Made by a program: the position numbers and the translations under genes
The notes under the pieces: model-generated
What the model saw: only the letters and a program-made list of their open reading frames with translations
What the model was told of the DNA's origin: nothing
Database searches by the model: none
Assembly: GCA_907165275.2 (NCBI GenBank)
Contig: OU015649.1
Location: 11,252,001-11,316,000, forward strand
Direction of reading: 5' to 3'
DNA from: Zygaena filipendulae
Lineage: Eukaryota; Arthropoda; Insecta; Lepidoptera; Zygaenidae
Length of the DNA stretch: 64,000 bases
Part shown: positions 53,753-64,000 of the stretch, piece after piece
Numbering within the stretch: the stretch's first letter is position 1
Layout: every line of letters begins with the position of its first letter

Positions 53753-56575
53753 GTGTATAAAGTTACATGTCCTGTCTGATATATCAACGCCCTGAAAAAC
53801 TGGGACTAGAAATGTAAAATTTTGTCCAAGGCCTTCTTTTATGATACCTACATCAGCACTAAGAAAAAGGTTTTGGAAATGCAACCCCTAAGGAAATGTA
53901 AATTAATAGTTTGCATAGGCACCGTTAATTGATGTCAGAAAATCACTATTTGGATAATCCGATCAAAAAAACCCGCTAACTGAGGGTCTTTCGCTTTTTT
54001 ATCTCTAAGGTGAAACCTAAACAGATAAATTAGCTTAATATTAGTTTTATTACTTTATATCGTGATTGATATATGTTGCATACGAGTTTCTTTTTCGGTG
54101 TCGGTGTCGCGAGCGCTCTCTCTGTTAACATATTAGGTATAATAATAGGTTAGGTTAGGTTACGTTACTCATATGAAGAAAGTATTGAGTACCTATTAAA
54201 AGTATCGTTATTCCTCATGTAAATGTAGTACTTCTCTATAATATAGTTTACACGACTGCACTTACCAACAGACGGTATCAATAATTTAAGGAAACTCCAC
54301 AGACATGTAGGTATTTCGTATAATTTATATAATGGCACTATAAATAGCCTGCGTGTAGCGCGGGGCGCGCGGTGCGGGGCGCGGGGGGAGCGGCGCTTCA
54401 CACATGTAAATAATTCTACGCGGGGCCGCGCCAGTCGATAATACTACTTTATTCATGACCACAGTGGCGACTGCTTTTCGGAATTGAATACATGGATAAG
54501 CAATCAGAAAAATTAAAACAGGCTCGCGGGGTTATTTTTCCTAATCGTGTTTTTGCAATGGTGTAAACTCACGGTTGTCGCTTCTTCAGTTTTTGCACGG
54601 TATACAGCTGAGTGATGACACCTTTTATGGAGATTACTTAAACCTAAATCAGTTTTTCTTATTGTCAGTCTCTCTAGATTTTTAACTTGTATATCCTTAT
54701 AGCATCGAAAGAAATTCATTTAAAAATCCTTAACATCCTTGGCTGTTGTTTTTCCGAACTTCAACAACACAAAACGCAATGTATCTTTTCACGAATCACG
54801 TCGCGACTCGCGATGAATCGCTTTCACATCGCAATGGAGCTATAGATTGATGTGATTTTTTGTACGCACATTGCTGAATGGTTGGAAAGTGACATATAAC
54901 TTTTACATATACCTTACATAGGACACTTTTTAGTTCAGTGCGTGCGTGAGTTCCGGGGGAGTTCAAAAATAATCGCGAATGAAGTCGTCGGCAACAGCTA
55001 GCTTAAAATATGGTAAAAAATTTGGGGCTCAATTTCATGATTATCGTCGTTATGAGAAACCTGATACAGGTAGATTGTATAGAGCTTTTGATATCGTTTA
55101 CGAAAATAAGTAGGAGTGGTATGTGTTTCGCGAGCACACACGGCGCCTTAGGACACACACATATACCTACGTAGTAATAAGCTTTATGAGCGACGTGTCC
55201 ATACTAATATTACCTAATGGGCTTGTCATGGTCAATGGAGGGTAGATGAGGGTGTCATTGTCATTCTTACAGCGATGCGCCACAAGCCACAGTGAACGTT
55301 CTGCGCTAGGCCGTAAAATGGTTCGGTGTTTCATGGAATAGCGTGTTTACGTATAACAAAATTTAGTTTTTGTATCAACATATTGAAAAATACTCGTTTA
55401 TTCATTTCTTGACTGACCTAATAAGCCAGTTGTTTCTTGGTTATAAAGTTTCAGTATTTCGTCTTTTAGGTGAAAAAGGATATTTTTTTCTAGAAAAATT
55501 CTTTTATTTCCACGTGTAATAATTAATGACCTATTCTCGACCTTGCCGCGTTTGTTAGTAGTTGGTAGTTGGTATACACACGTTTTAACATTTTGTGTTG
55601 CTATTAAAATATAACTTTCGCCAAATATTGTCCTATGTTGTGTGCTGACTTAAAAATGTGTTGTTGATACTATGAACGCGTGAAACAAAAACTGCGTGAT
55701 GTGCTTCAATGTAGTAATAAAAACAAGGGACATTGCATTAAGAATTTTCGTTTCACATTGGATTCCATCAATTATAATGAGGTAAGCCCATTTGGTCCAA
55801 CTACATATTATGTCATACATATCAACTACATATATTTAATAATATTTAATATTTACCTGTAGGCAATTTTTTATTTCTTCAAGATATAACTTGAAATAAG
55901 AGACATTTCAAGATAGTTCACGCTTTCATATGAGTCATAATAATACAGAAACCTAATAAAAATACTTCTACCTATACATAAAGAACAACATGGATAAATT
56001 ACTCAGAAAATCCTGAAAAATATCTAAAAGAAAGTTTTTTAAAGTTTTACATAATATGTAATGGAACATCCCGGCTCCATCGTCAGATCAGATCGACGAT
56101 ACCATATATTACTGCATTGTATGTTGACCAAACTTACATAAGTAGCCCAAATTTCATCTGATTCGGATACTTCACCGGCAGATAGCAAGTGGTTGAAAAA
56201 TAATTGTCAAATTTTGAAGAAAAGTGCGTAGCTACAACTTACGAGCACGAACGAACGAAGATTGCAAAGGTTTATGCGGGTGAATGATCTTTAACATAAT
56301 CTGCGCCTCTGCCGGTGAAGTAGCGACAATACAAAAGAAAGGGGTGTTGTATTAGGTACTAGGTATGATCAGACGCAACAGCGGGTCTGCTTGTTACGCA
56401 CTCAGTAGGTAATGTATGCATCCATACATATTTTACTGGATTTAAGTAATCAAATACTGAATAGGTACTCTCCTTTAATTTGTCCCTCGTTTAACCCTAC
56501 CTACATTCTGTATACGTGCAGTAAATAGAGTAAGGTAGGGCTGTAAAACTAATTTATCGAAAACAAACAAACCTA
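53753..56575. other. Long intron stretch
   Basis: Contains a GC-rich patch at 54,355-54,432 (possible internal promoter, unsupported), three TTAGG-like units at about 54,147, a decayed Helitron-like end at about 54,940-55,002 and a dispersed-repeat remnant near 56,060-56,180. No exon recognised. Confidence 0.4.
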
Positions 56576-56830
56576 TCTAATTTCTTACTATTATAAATGT
56601 GAGTGTGTTTGTTTGTTTGTTACGCTTTCACTCCCTAAGGGCTCGACTGATCATCATAAATTGCATACACATTTTCAAGGAAACGGAAAAGGACATAGGG
56701 TAGAGGTACTTTTTATCACGGAACCTCCGCGGGAACTTTATGAAATTAAAAGGAAATAGGGTAATCTTATATCGGAATTCCCACGGAATCTCCGGAATTT
56801 AGCGCGGGTGAAACCGCGGGAACAGCTAGT
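56576..56830 (+). mobile_element. Helitron-like repeat copy
   Basis: TCTAATTTCTTACTATTATA at the 5' side, TACGCTTTCACTCC, then GCGCGGGTGAAACCGCGGGA and CAGCTAGT at 56,823-56,830. Confidence 0.65.
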
Positions 56831-57530
56831 GAAGTCATAATTTAATTTTAATAGAAAGGGATAGAATATAATAAAATAGGTACCTATTATTAAAATAGCC
56901 TACATTTCCAAATAAGTAATCATTTGATTTCGCGTAGTTGTTTGCTAAATGTAATTCGCATAGCACGTGTGTACTGTGTAGTTATAGATCACTTTAAAAA
57001 TGGGTCATCGTTTTATTGTTACTTCAAAGGAAGAATATTGTGGGCGTGACAGCGGAGGCGGATAGCGGATGAGCACGTCTTTGAAAATATGCTAAATTCC
57101 TCAACCGTAGAATTCTAACGCTGCGCTGTTTATTTAGAAGAGGTTTATGTTTTATCGCCCACCTATAAAAAGTTTCGGAACAATGTTGATCTAGGATTCC
57201 ATTATCTGTGCAAAATTATAAATATCTAACATAACATAACATCTACTGTGTATATTGTATATATATACTACCTATATACCTACCTATCCACGAATTCCAC
57301 GATAAAATATTTTATTCCATTTGGCCATACCTATCTGTAACTAACAGTTTTCTTTGACTTGACTATCACGTTGATCTATGTACCTATCTATGTGTTGTGA
57401 TATGTTAATATTTCTCATTAGCTATTCCCCGCAATCTCACCTGCTTATCGGAGATCCCATGGGAACTCCGGAATGAAAGTACTCTATATGTCCTATTCTA
57501 TCCCAACTAATCATTACTAATATCTTATCT
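56831..57530. other. AT-rich intron stretch
   Basis: Contains only a decayed Helitron-like fragment at about 57,418-57,500 (GCTATTCCCCGCAATCTCAC). No exon recognised. Confidence 0.4.
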
Positions 57531-57821
57531 TCTTAATATATATAAATCACGTGTCACGTTGTTTGTACGCGATGGAATCCTAAACTACTGACCGGATTTT
57601 GATAAAATTTTGTAACCATTTATAATATGGTCCAACTTACAAGATAGGATAGTTTTTATCCCGGAATTCCCGCGGGAACTCTGGAATTAATGCGGGGAAC
57701 AGCTAATCACCGTAAACTACTGCACAAAGGGGTACAAAGAAGGACATAGGGTACTTTTTATCCCAGAATTCCCGCGGGAACTCCGAAATTACCGCGGGTG
57801 AAACCGCGGGGCACAGCTAGT
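57531..57821 (+). mobile_element. Helitron-like copy with duplicated 3' segment
   Basis: TCTTAATATATATAAATCAC start. The first end-like block gives ATGCGGGGAACAGCTAAT; the second is complete (TACCGCGGGTGAAACCGCGG, GCACAGCTAGT). Compound or tandem insertion. Confidence 0.7.
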
Positions 57822-58111
57822 ATTAGATATAAATGCGAAAGTAGTCTATCTGTCTGTTACGCTTTCACGCCTTAACGGCTCAACTGATCATCACGAAATT
57901 TTGCATACACGTTGTTAGAGGTACAGAAAAGGACATAGGGTACTTCTTATCTCCGAATTACCGCGGCAACTCCGAAATTAACGCGGGTGAAACTGCATTA
58001 AATTTTGAATACTGCACGTTTTCAAGGGTATAGAAAAGGATATAGGGTAGGTACTTTTATCCCAGAATTCCCGCGGGATCTCCGAAAGTAAAACCGCAGA
58101 GAACAGCTAGT
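57822..58111 (+). mobile_element. Helitron-like copy abutting a PDZ exon
   Basis: Starts directly after the previous copy. TTACGCTTTCACGCCTTAAC, two CGCGGGAACTCC-type blocks and final ACAGCTAGT at 58,103-58,111. Only 45 bp separate its end from the coding exon at 58,157. Confidence 0.65.
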
Positions 58112-58156
58112 ATTATATTATTAGTAAGGAGTAAGTATTATTAATATTGTGTGAAG

Positions 58157-58310
58157 GCGATCTACCGCGGCGTGGAGCGCGAGCGGCCGTACTCGTCGGG
58201 GGGCGCGCCGCCGTCGCCCGCGGAGCCCACCATGCGCACCGTCACCATGAGTCGCGACCCCGCCGACTCGCACGGCTTCGGCATATGCGTCAAAGGCGGC
58301 AAAGAGGCTG
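58157..58310 (+). CDS. PDZ scaffold gene (probable whirlin/dyschronic orthologue): start of PDZ domain
   Basis: Encodes AIYRGVERERPYSSGGAPPS, PAEPTMRTVTMSRDPADSHG and FGICVKGGKEA. RTVTM is the first PDZ strand, HGFGICVKGG is the carboxylate-binding loop (G-Phi-G-Phi) and second strand that grip the C-terminus of a partner protein. Starts in phase 0 after ...STTHH, ends in phase 1 at GGCTG|GTGAGT, splitting a Gly codon completed at 62,647. The acceptor (TATTGTGTGAAG) has a poor pyrimidine tract and lies 45 bp from a Helitron-like insertion. Resemblance to whirlin/dyschronic PDZ domains is from memory of the family; other PDZ scaffolds remain possible. Confidence 0.8.
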
Positions 58311-58952
58311 GTGAGTTGTTCTGCATTCGGCGTACATACAATACACTACACATCCGAGCCGGGCCGCCCCTGCGTGCAATGTGTGCATCGCACACAGGCG
58401 CTAGGCAAGTAATCGGGGTCGCCGTGAGAGCAAATTTGCACCTATTTATTACATTTAATAGATTAGTTTTTAACACACACCACAGTTCGAAACAAGAGAG
58501 AATTTGTTAATTTTTTGTCCCATTGCATTTTTGACTATTTTTCCAAATTATATCCAAGTGGTTCACTCAAAAGTCAAGACCGAGGCGCTTAGGTAATTAA
58601 ATAGTTTCGCACACAGGCGCGAATCATGGCAAGCATCGAGCTGTGTACATCGAGCGTTAAATATTCATGGAGCTAACGTTTTTGATAATAACGTTATTTT
58701 TCTCTTCTTTGGCAGTGGCACGATTCACCGATGACTGTCTGAATAAAATATATTTTTTTACCGATGTTATTTTTTTCCGTTAAAACTTTGATACCCTATC
58801 TATTTTTCTTCAACACCATTAGTTTTATTTTCCTGAAACACTAACTATAATACAATTATATTTCTGAAGTATAATTATATTACAAAAACGAGTACGATTG
58901 TAGGAATAGGTTAAGGTAATCAATTCACTCAAAAATTTTTAACAAAAAAATT
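58311..58952. other. Intron of PDZ gene
   Basis: Nothing recognised. Confidence 0.4.
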
Positions 58953-59335
58953 AAAACCGACTTCCAAAAACACAAAACTAAAAATCTCAAAATAAAAAGC
59001 TAAAAATAACATCATACCGATTTAATCCAAAAGACAAAAACACACGTAATATTATTATTGGTTTGTGCTACCACTAATCAGTTTGAATTCGGTGACAAGC
59101 CCGCTGGTGTCTGCCCACTTGGGTTGTCCTGTTCACAAAAAGCTGGTAGCGGGAGTCGACTTAGCCCATCTACCCCCTCCATATTTGGCTTGTCACCGAC
59201 TTCATACCGATTAGTGGTAGCTCAAACCAATAATAATATTACGTGTGTTTTTGTCTTTTGGATTAAATCGGTATGATGTTATTTTTAGCTTTTTATTTTG
59301 AGATTTTTAGTTTTGTGTTTTTGGAAGTCGGTTTT
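58953..59335. mobile_element. Foldback MITE of CCGACTTCC family
   Basis: Both arms of about 130 bp: AAACCGACTTCCAAAAACAC, CATACCGATTTAATCCAAAA and GGTTTGTGCTACCACTAAT are inverted with very few differences. The best-preserved of the three foldbacks. Confidence 0.8.
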
Positions 59336-60138
59336 AATTTTTTTGTTAAAAATTTGTTTATTTCTCGCTTTTAAGTGACTTAGTTCGTAATTTCTCTAAG
59401 TTACAATAGCCTAATGTCAACTGCTCATCACCTTTTACAAAATTTTGCTTTTCCCGACGCAGGGACGTTAATTGTTGAGGAGTTCTCCTGGTACATCATC
59501 ATCAGTCCCACTTCACCATATACATTGTGACGAGCATAAATTATTTAGAAACCATATTAAAGTTAACGAATCGGAATCTGTGAAATACCTATTATTTAGC
59601 AGTTCTGATGACCATCTGTGGTCTTCATCATCAGTTCCACTTCTTTAAATTTTACTTTCCAAAAGCAAATAAACGATTTACTATAAAAAATACAAAAATC
59701 GCTATAGGTTTACCTATAATTTTTGAAGAGTTCCCTCGATTACTCCAAGATCCCATCATCAGATCTCGACTTGGTGACAATGGAATCAATTTGGGAGTAT
59801 CCTCTTTCAAACAAAAAAACAATTTTCGAAATCGCTCCAATCGGAATCCGTGAAATACGTATTATTGTTGAGTAGTTCCGATGACCATCTGTGGTCTTCA
59901 TCATCAGTTCCACTTCTTCAGATTTTGCTTTTCAAAAGCAAATGAACGATTTACTATAAAAAATACCCAAATCGCTATAGGTGTGCCTATAATTTTTGAA
60001 GAGTTCCCTCGATTTCTCCAAGATCCCATCATCAGATCCCGACTTGGTGGCAATGGGACCTAATTGGGAGTAAACCCTTTCAAACAAAAAAAGAATTTTC
60101 CAAATCGGTCCAACCGTCTTCGAGTAATCGGTGAACAT

Positions 60139-60192
<54 letters not shown>

Positions 60193-60235
60193 ATACAATC
60201 GAACATAGAACCTCCTCCTTTTTGGAAGTCGGTTA
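59336..60235 (-). mobile_element. CCGACTTCC-family repeat body with 49-base poly(A)
   Basis: Two ~270-bp modules as at 16,616-17,472, ending TTTTTGGAAGTCGGTTAAAA. An uninterrupted A49 tract at 60,143-60,191 sits between two ACATAC copies, where the 17-kb copy has a single ACATAC and no tract. Confidence 0.7.
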
Positions 60236-60690
60236 AAAACGTAATTATCCTGAACTTACCTCAGAAGTATATCACAGCTTATGTATTATTTTTGGTTTCG
60301 AAACTAAATGTTTAATTTTATCTCTCTCAAAAGTGTGCTGAACTAGTCCTATATACTACTTTATAGAGTTGTAGGTATATATTTACTTGGGTAGGTAAAG
60401 CTCCAAATCGAGGCAGGGAACAGGTATCGATTGCTAAGCCAGCTGGAAAGCTTCGAGGTTCGGTCAAAGCGATCCATCTACGACCCACCACCCGTAAAAC
60501 CTGTAGTCCGATATAATGGGCCGGAATAGTGACGATCAAAGGTAAAACTCAGATGTGAAAAGTCTTTTACTAAGAAGAACCCGAAACAGAAATTTTAAAA
60601 TGTTTGTCTGTACCTTTATCTGTGCGTACAGACAATTATTTATTGTACGTTACCAACAAAGGTACTTGAGTACTTACTTAGGTAATATAT
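60236..60690. other. Intron stretch, nothing recognised
   Basis: No exon or element end found. Confidence 0.4.
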
Positions 60691-61170
60691 ATTTATGTAA
60701 TTTTTAGGATTCCGCACCTCAAGAAAAAAAGGAACCTTTATCACATTGTTGTGCGTCCGTTTGTCTGTCTGTCTATCTATCTGTCAAGACCCTTTATCAG
60801 TGGAACCCGTGGGAGGTATCGAGTTGAAATTAAAACGATGTACCTACTCATGTCTATACATTCCCTTCAGGCTGTGAAAAAATCAATTTCTAAATTAACG
60901 TAAAAAAGATATGGCCGTTTATGCAGCAAAAAATGTATATACCTATTTCAACTTTCGGCACTCTCAAGGGGATCAAAATTTATAAGGTAATTTCCGTTGA
61001 TCTAGAACTATGAAATTTGGAAAGTAATACCGTCTTATACTGCAAGTACAGGGAAAATTCGGAAACTATACTTTTGTAATTAAATCATAAAATATAAAAA
61101 AGTAGATACGTAATCAACGGTACTCGCCCTGTACGGAACCCTCGGGGGCGAGTCCGACTCGCACTGGTCG
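60691..61170 (-). mobile_element. Dispersed retroposon (AACCGGCCAAGTGCGAGTCGG family)
   Basis: Left GATTCCGCACCTCAAG and TTTGTCTGTCTGTCTATC; right TGTACGGAACCCTCGGGGGC, GAGTCCGACTCGCACTGGTC and a T-run. The same tail occurs in part at 14,335-14,375, 16,110-16,150 and 26,341. It is a common short retroposon/LINE tail in insects. Confidence 0.5.
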
Positions 61171-62646
61171 GTTTTTTTTTACTTGTAAGTACGATTTGAA
61201 ACATGATAATTAAACTGTTTTTGTCTGTTTTTTGGTTTTTATACACGCATCGCACAACTACTACTGGACGGATTTGAATAAAACTTAGCAAGTAAGTAGC
61301 TTATATCCTAAAGATAGGTAATTTTATTTTATTTAGTTTGCGCGAGTGAATCTAAAGAGAGGTAAAATAACCACTATTAGGTTTTTTCAAATTTTTGATG
61401 CATGTTCTCGGATAAAGTAAGGGGAAATAACTAGTTTTATCTTTAATATATTTAGGTTAATATGGCTGTATAATGTATATGCAGAACTTTTTGTAAAACC
61501 AAAACATGTAGATTATTCTTTTTCTTTAAAGATTGTAACCATTAAAGATTCGTCCCGCAAATACCTATGTATTTTCCAAGGAGCGCAACGGCCGCGACAA
61601 TCTTTCTTTATTGCACTTTATTGTGCAAAAGGCGGACTTAATGGCTAAGGCATTCTCTACCATATCTATTTCAGAATAATGACTATTTTTAGAACGAAGT
61701 TCTTTATTGCGCGGTACGGATGGGAGTAAAAATTCATTTTACGTCACTGCGGCTCTACGGAAAAACAAAGCAACTGTAATTTTTTTCGAAATGAGTTTTT
61801 TTTTGTATTTTCCCTCTTTTTACGCATAATAGACTCATTCAATTTCGACATCCCACCAAATCAAAATGTTTGTCACCTGCTCACTTCATTAGCTACCCGT
61901 TTCGAGAATTTTCTCAGGGGAAAAGCTTTTGCGTCTTGTCGAACTAAACCTATTTACGAGGTTTCAGCCTGTTATTAGTCACTGAGAAAATAAGTACGGA
62001 TGCTCCCGGACTATAACGGACTCAGTCAAAAAACTTCGTTCTAACCAAGTGTACCACGACTCTCACGCATTTTTTATTCAGGACGTTGTTAAAGTAAGGG
62101 TGCCAGTTACGTATCCAACTTTTATAATGTTAAATAACAATGTTACATAATGTGGAAGTGTTATATAACACAAGTTATCTAACATGTTACATAGTCTCTA
62201 TACCCACACCGTGATGATAAGGCTACATTGTACCTGAGTAGGTACTTAAATTACCTAGGTACATTACTCGGGCAATTTAAGAGTTAAAGTTCACACTCAC
62301 TGTCTCACATGGCTAGATACTGGTAACTCAGGTTAACTCGACATATTAATAGAAGAAGCTAAAATACAAGATAGTTGTCGAGACCTTTAGAATTTATTAT
62401 TCTATTTCTTAACAAGAATTATAGGTACCTACCTCAATGGCTAAAAAATATGTAAAAATTGTAATTATTCTTGCTTACAGCAGATATAATACAGTGGATA
62501 TATCTATATAGGTATTAGGTACCTACTTACTTTTTGAATGCATACTAAACGCTCAGACTCAAAGTAACCACAATCATTCATTACATGAAAATATCAAGTT
62601 GTATATGTATACACGTTGAATTGGACGATATGTTTTGGTATCCTAG
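61171..62646. other. Intron stretch
   Basis: An imperfect inverted pair (AGAACGAAGTTCTTTATTG at about 61,692 and AAAAACTTCGTTCTAA at about 62,028) may delimit a MITE. Acceptor GGTATCCTAG ends at 62,646. Confidence 0.35.
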
Positions 62647-62777
62647 GCGTGGGTGTGTACATATCGCGCGTGGAAGAGGGCTCGGTGGCGGAGCGGGCTG
62701 GCCTGCGCCCGGGCGACTCCATCTTGCAAGTTAACGGAACTCCATTCTCCGGGATATCCCACGAGGATGCTCTGAAG
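62647..62777 (+). CDS. PDZ scaffold gene (probable whirlin/dyschronic orthologue): PDZ domain continued
   Basis: After two bases that complete Gly, encodes VGVYISRVEEGSVAERAGLR, PGDSILQVNGTPFSG and ISHEDALK: PDZ strands 3-5, the AGLRPGDSILQVNG turn and the helix beginning ISHEDALK that lines the peptide groove. Ends in phase 0 at CTGAAG|GTAAGT. The final strand and the rest of the protein must lie beyond the window. G.GVYIS.VE.GS.AE..GLR.GD.IL.VN resembles whirlin PDZ1/2. Confidence 0.88.
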
Positions 62778-62884
62778 GTAAGTCACAATAGCCTTACAAA
62801 ACTTTCCTAGATTAAAATTGGAGTCTCAGCCCTGAAGCTATGCGTAGTCCTGTACTCTGTGCAAAAGGAAAACTTACCATAATA
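62778..62884. other. Intron of PDZ gene
   Basis: Nothing recognised. Confidence 0.4.
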
Positions 62885-63475
62885 GTTTTATTTTATTTTA
62901 TTTTATTTATTAATTCAGACACAAAACAAGTTACAGTCACATAGATAATTAATTATAAAGTAAATTTGTAGGGCTCTAGGCTGTAACTCAAAACTTGTGC
63001 CCACAGCGGGGTTATGATGTGTACAATCACACAATAAACTTAAACTTAAATTAGGATCACAGGAACAAATAATTAATTAACTAAAAAAAATTATTAATCA
63101 GTAAAAAACTTTACTCTATGGTTGAAGAACACGCCTGGAGACATTTAATGGAGAAGCGCTTAAAGTTAAAGAAGTTAGAGTCGAATATATCGAAGCGACG
63201 ACGCATCTCTTTTAGATCATCTGCCCCGTCATCCCCGCCCGCATCCGCCTCATTAATGCTGTCATTCAATTTAGAAGTTAGTTCGTTATATAAACGCCTC
63301 ATTCTTACTACAGGATTGAAAAAAGAAGTGTTATTCCTGTATACCTGCAGAGTGAAAGTAGGGAGTAAGCGTCGGGGATTGTATTTAGTATTGAAACTGA
63401 TATTGGCAAGCAAAGGTGGACAATCAATGGACGAATGAATAATTTTGTGTAGGTAATAAAGAATAGTCATTCAAA
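62885..63475 (-). pseudogene. 5'-truncated non-LTR retrotransposon (CR1/Jockey-type) 3' end
   Basis: The minus strand encodes CPPLLANISFNTKYNPRRLL, PTFTLQVYRNNTSFFNPVVR and MRRLYNEL. This is the C-terminal tail after the reverse transcriptase of Jockey/CR1-like LINEs (LL..I.F..P....R....F..P..RT...FN.P..RM.RL.N). It then has a stop, a 3' UTR and a terminal (TAAAA)n at about 62,887-62,912. A 5'-truncated insertion. The plus-strand 106-codon frame over it is a shadow. Confidence 0.7.
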
Positions 63476-64000
63476 AGATTCAATATGGACGTGGGTGACG
63501 CTTTTCTATTACGGTTGAATATATTGAAGGTCTATTTACAAAGGGTACAAATAGTTGAAGACTTGAAGATTAAAAGTTCTATTTTCGGTCTGACTCGGTC
63601 TGAATCGGTATACGAATTAACATCAGCGGAGCTAGGATGCGCAACATGATAAGATTTTATCGAGCCATTTTATCGATTCTCGTCGACATATTATATCGTT
63701 TTGTCTACCAGTGGTAAAAAATGTTTAACCGAATCTAGTCTTAACTCAATACCTCACTACTGCACTTTATTGCTTGGACGCGAACAAATATTTGTCGTGT
63801 CGACAATTTTATCTTTCGTTCGATAAACATATCGTGTTGCGCATCCTAGCTACGCAGATCGAATTCCACGATCACTGGTCAAACTATTTTAATAATTGAG
63901 TGCGTGGAAAGTGACGTAAAAAGATTAAAATATTTAGAAGCAATATGTACATCGGTATAATAATAACTATAGGTATATAATATGTAATTTTTATAATTCG
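63476..64000. other. Intron of PDZ gene, no feature
   Basis: No exon recognised before the window ends. Confidence 0.4.

Noticed and set aside
54140..54165. TTAGG-like units suggesting an interstitial telomere
   Set aside because: Only about three units, the same short motif (GGTTAGGTTAGG) occurs at 6,547, and no array is present.
63118..63438. 106-codon plus-strand frame
   Set aside because: It is the shadow of the minus-strand LINE tail, which has a recognisable family pattern.

Overview
This is a eukaryotic window from a butterfly or moth (Lepidoptera). It is AT-rich, its genes are split into short exons by long introns, and it is full of lepidopteran repeats: Helitron-like copies ending in a GC-rich hairpin plus CTAGT, CR1/Jockey-type LINE tails, Penelope-like fragments and many foldback MITEs. 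There are no operons, CRISPR arrays or bacterial features.

Two host genes lie on the plus strand. The first, from about 9.5 to 36.3 kb with a possible promoter near 7.1-7.9 kb, is a Ral guanine-nucleotide exchange factor of the RalGDS/Rgl family. Six phase-consistent coding exons give 691 residues, open at the N-terminus: a short N-terminal segment, RasGEF_N, the catalytic RasGEF (CDC25) domain, a Ser-rich linker and a C-terminal Ras-association domain. The second, from about 51.2 kb (possibly 40.8 or 38.9 kb) to beyond 62.8 kb, is a PDZ scaffold, most likely the whirlin/dyschronic orthologue. Five phase-consistent exons are visible, the last two making most of one PDZ domain, and the gene runs off the right edge.

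The main discovery lies in the first Rgl intron (9,598-30,821). About 88% of this 21.2-kb intron appears to be one giant DNA transposon, 10,225-28,968 (18,744 bp). It starts CACTGGGAAAAA, ends with the inverse, is flanked by TA on both sides, and interrupts a Helitron-like repeat whose two halves rejoin cleanly across the insertion. Both ends carry about 2 kb of tandem repeats packed with the heptamer ACACGGC/GCCGTGT (about 101-bp and 105-bp units on the left; about 190-bp and 92-bp units on the right). Inside, on the minus strand, lie phase-compatible exons of a gene with the start of a SAM-like domain, a charged linker and a conserved-looking C-terminal region. Its last two exons are tandemly duplicated together with the Penelope and Helitron insertions in their intron. 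A near-perfect ~970-bp palindrome of Harbinger-like sequence and a degenerate LTR-retrotransposon gag are also inside. No transposase was recognised, so the element looks non-autonomous.

Elsewhere there is a nearly intact 1,571-bp Tc1 transposon (44,834-46,404) whose DD34E transposase is broken by a single in-frame TGA, plus numerous MITEs and LINE remnants. The remaining intergenic and intronic DNA is AT-rich with no recognisable genes.
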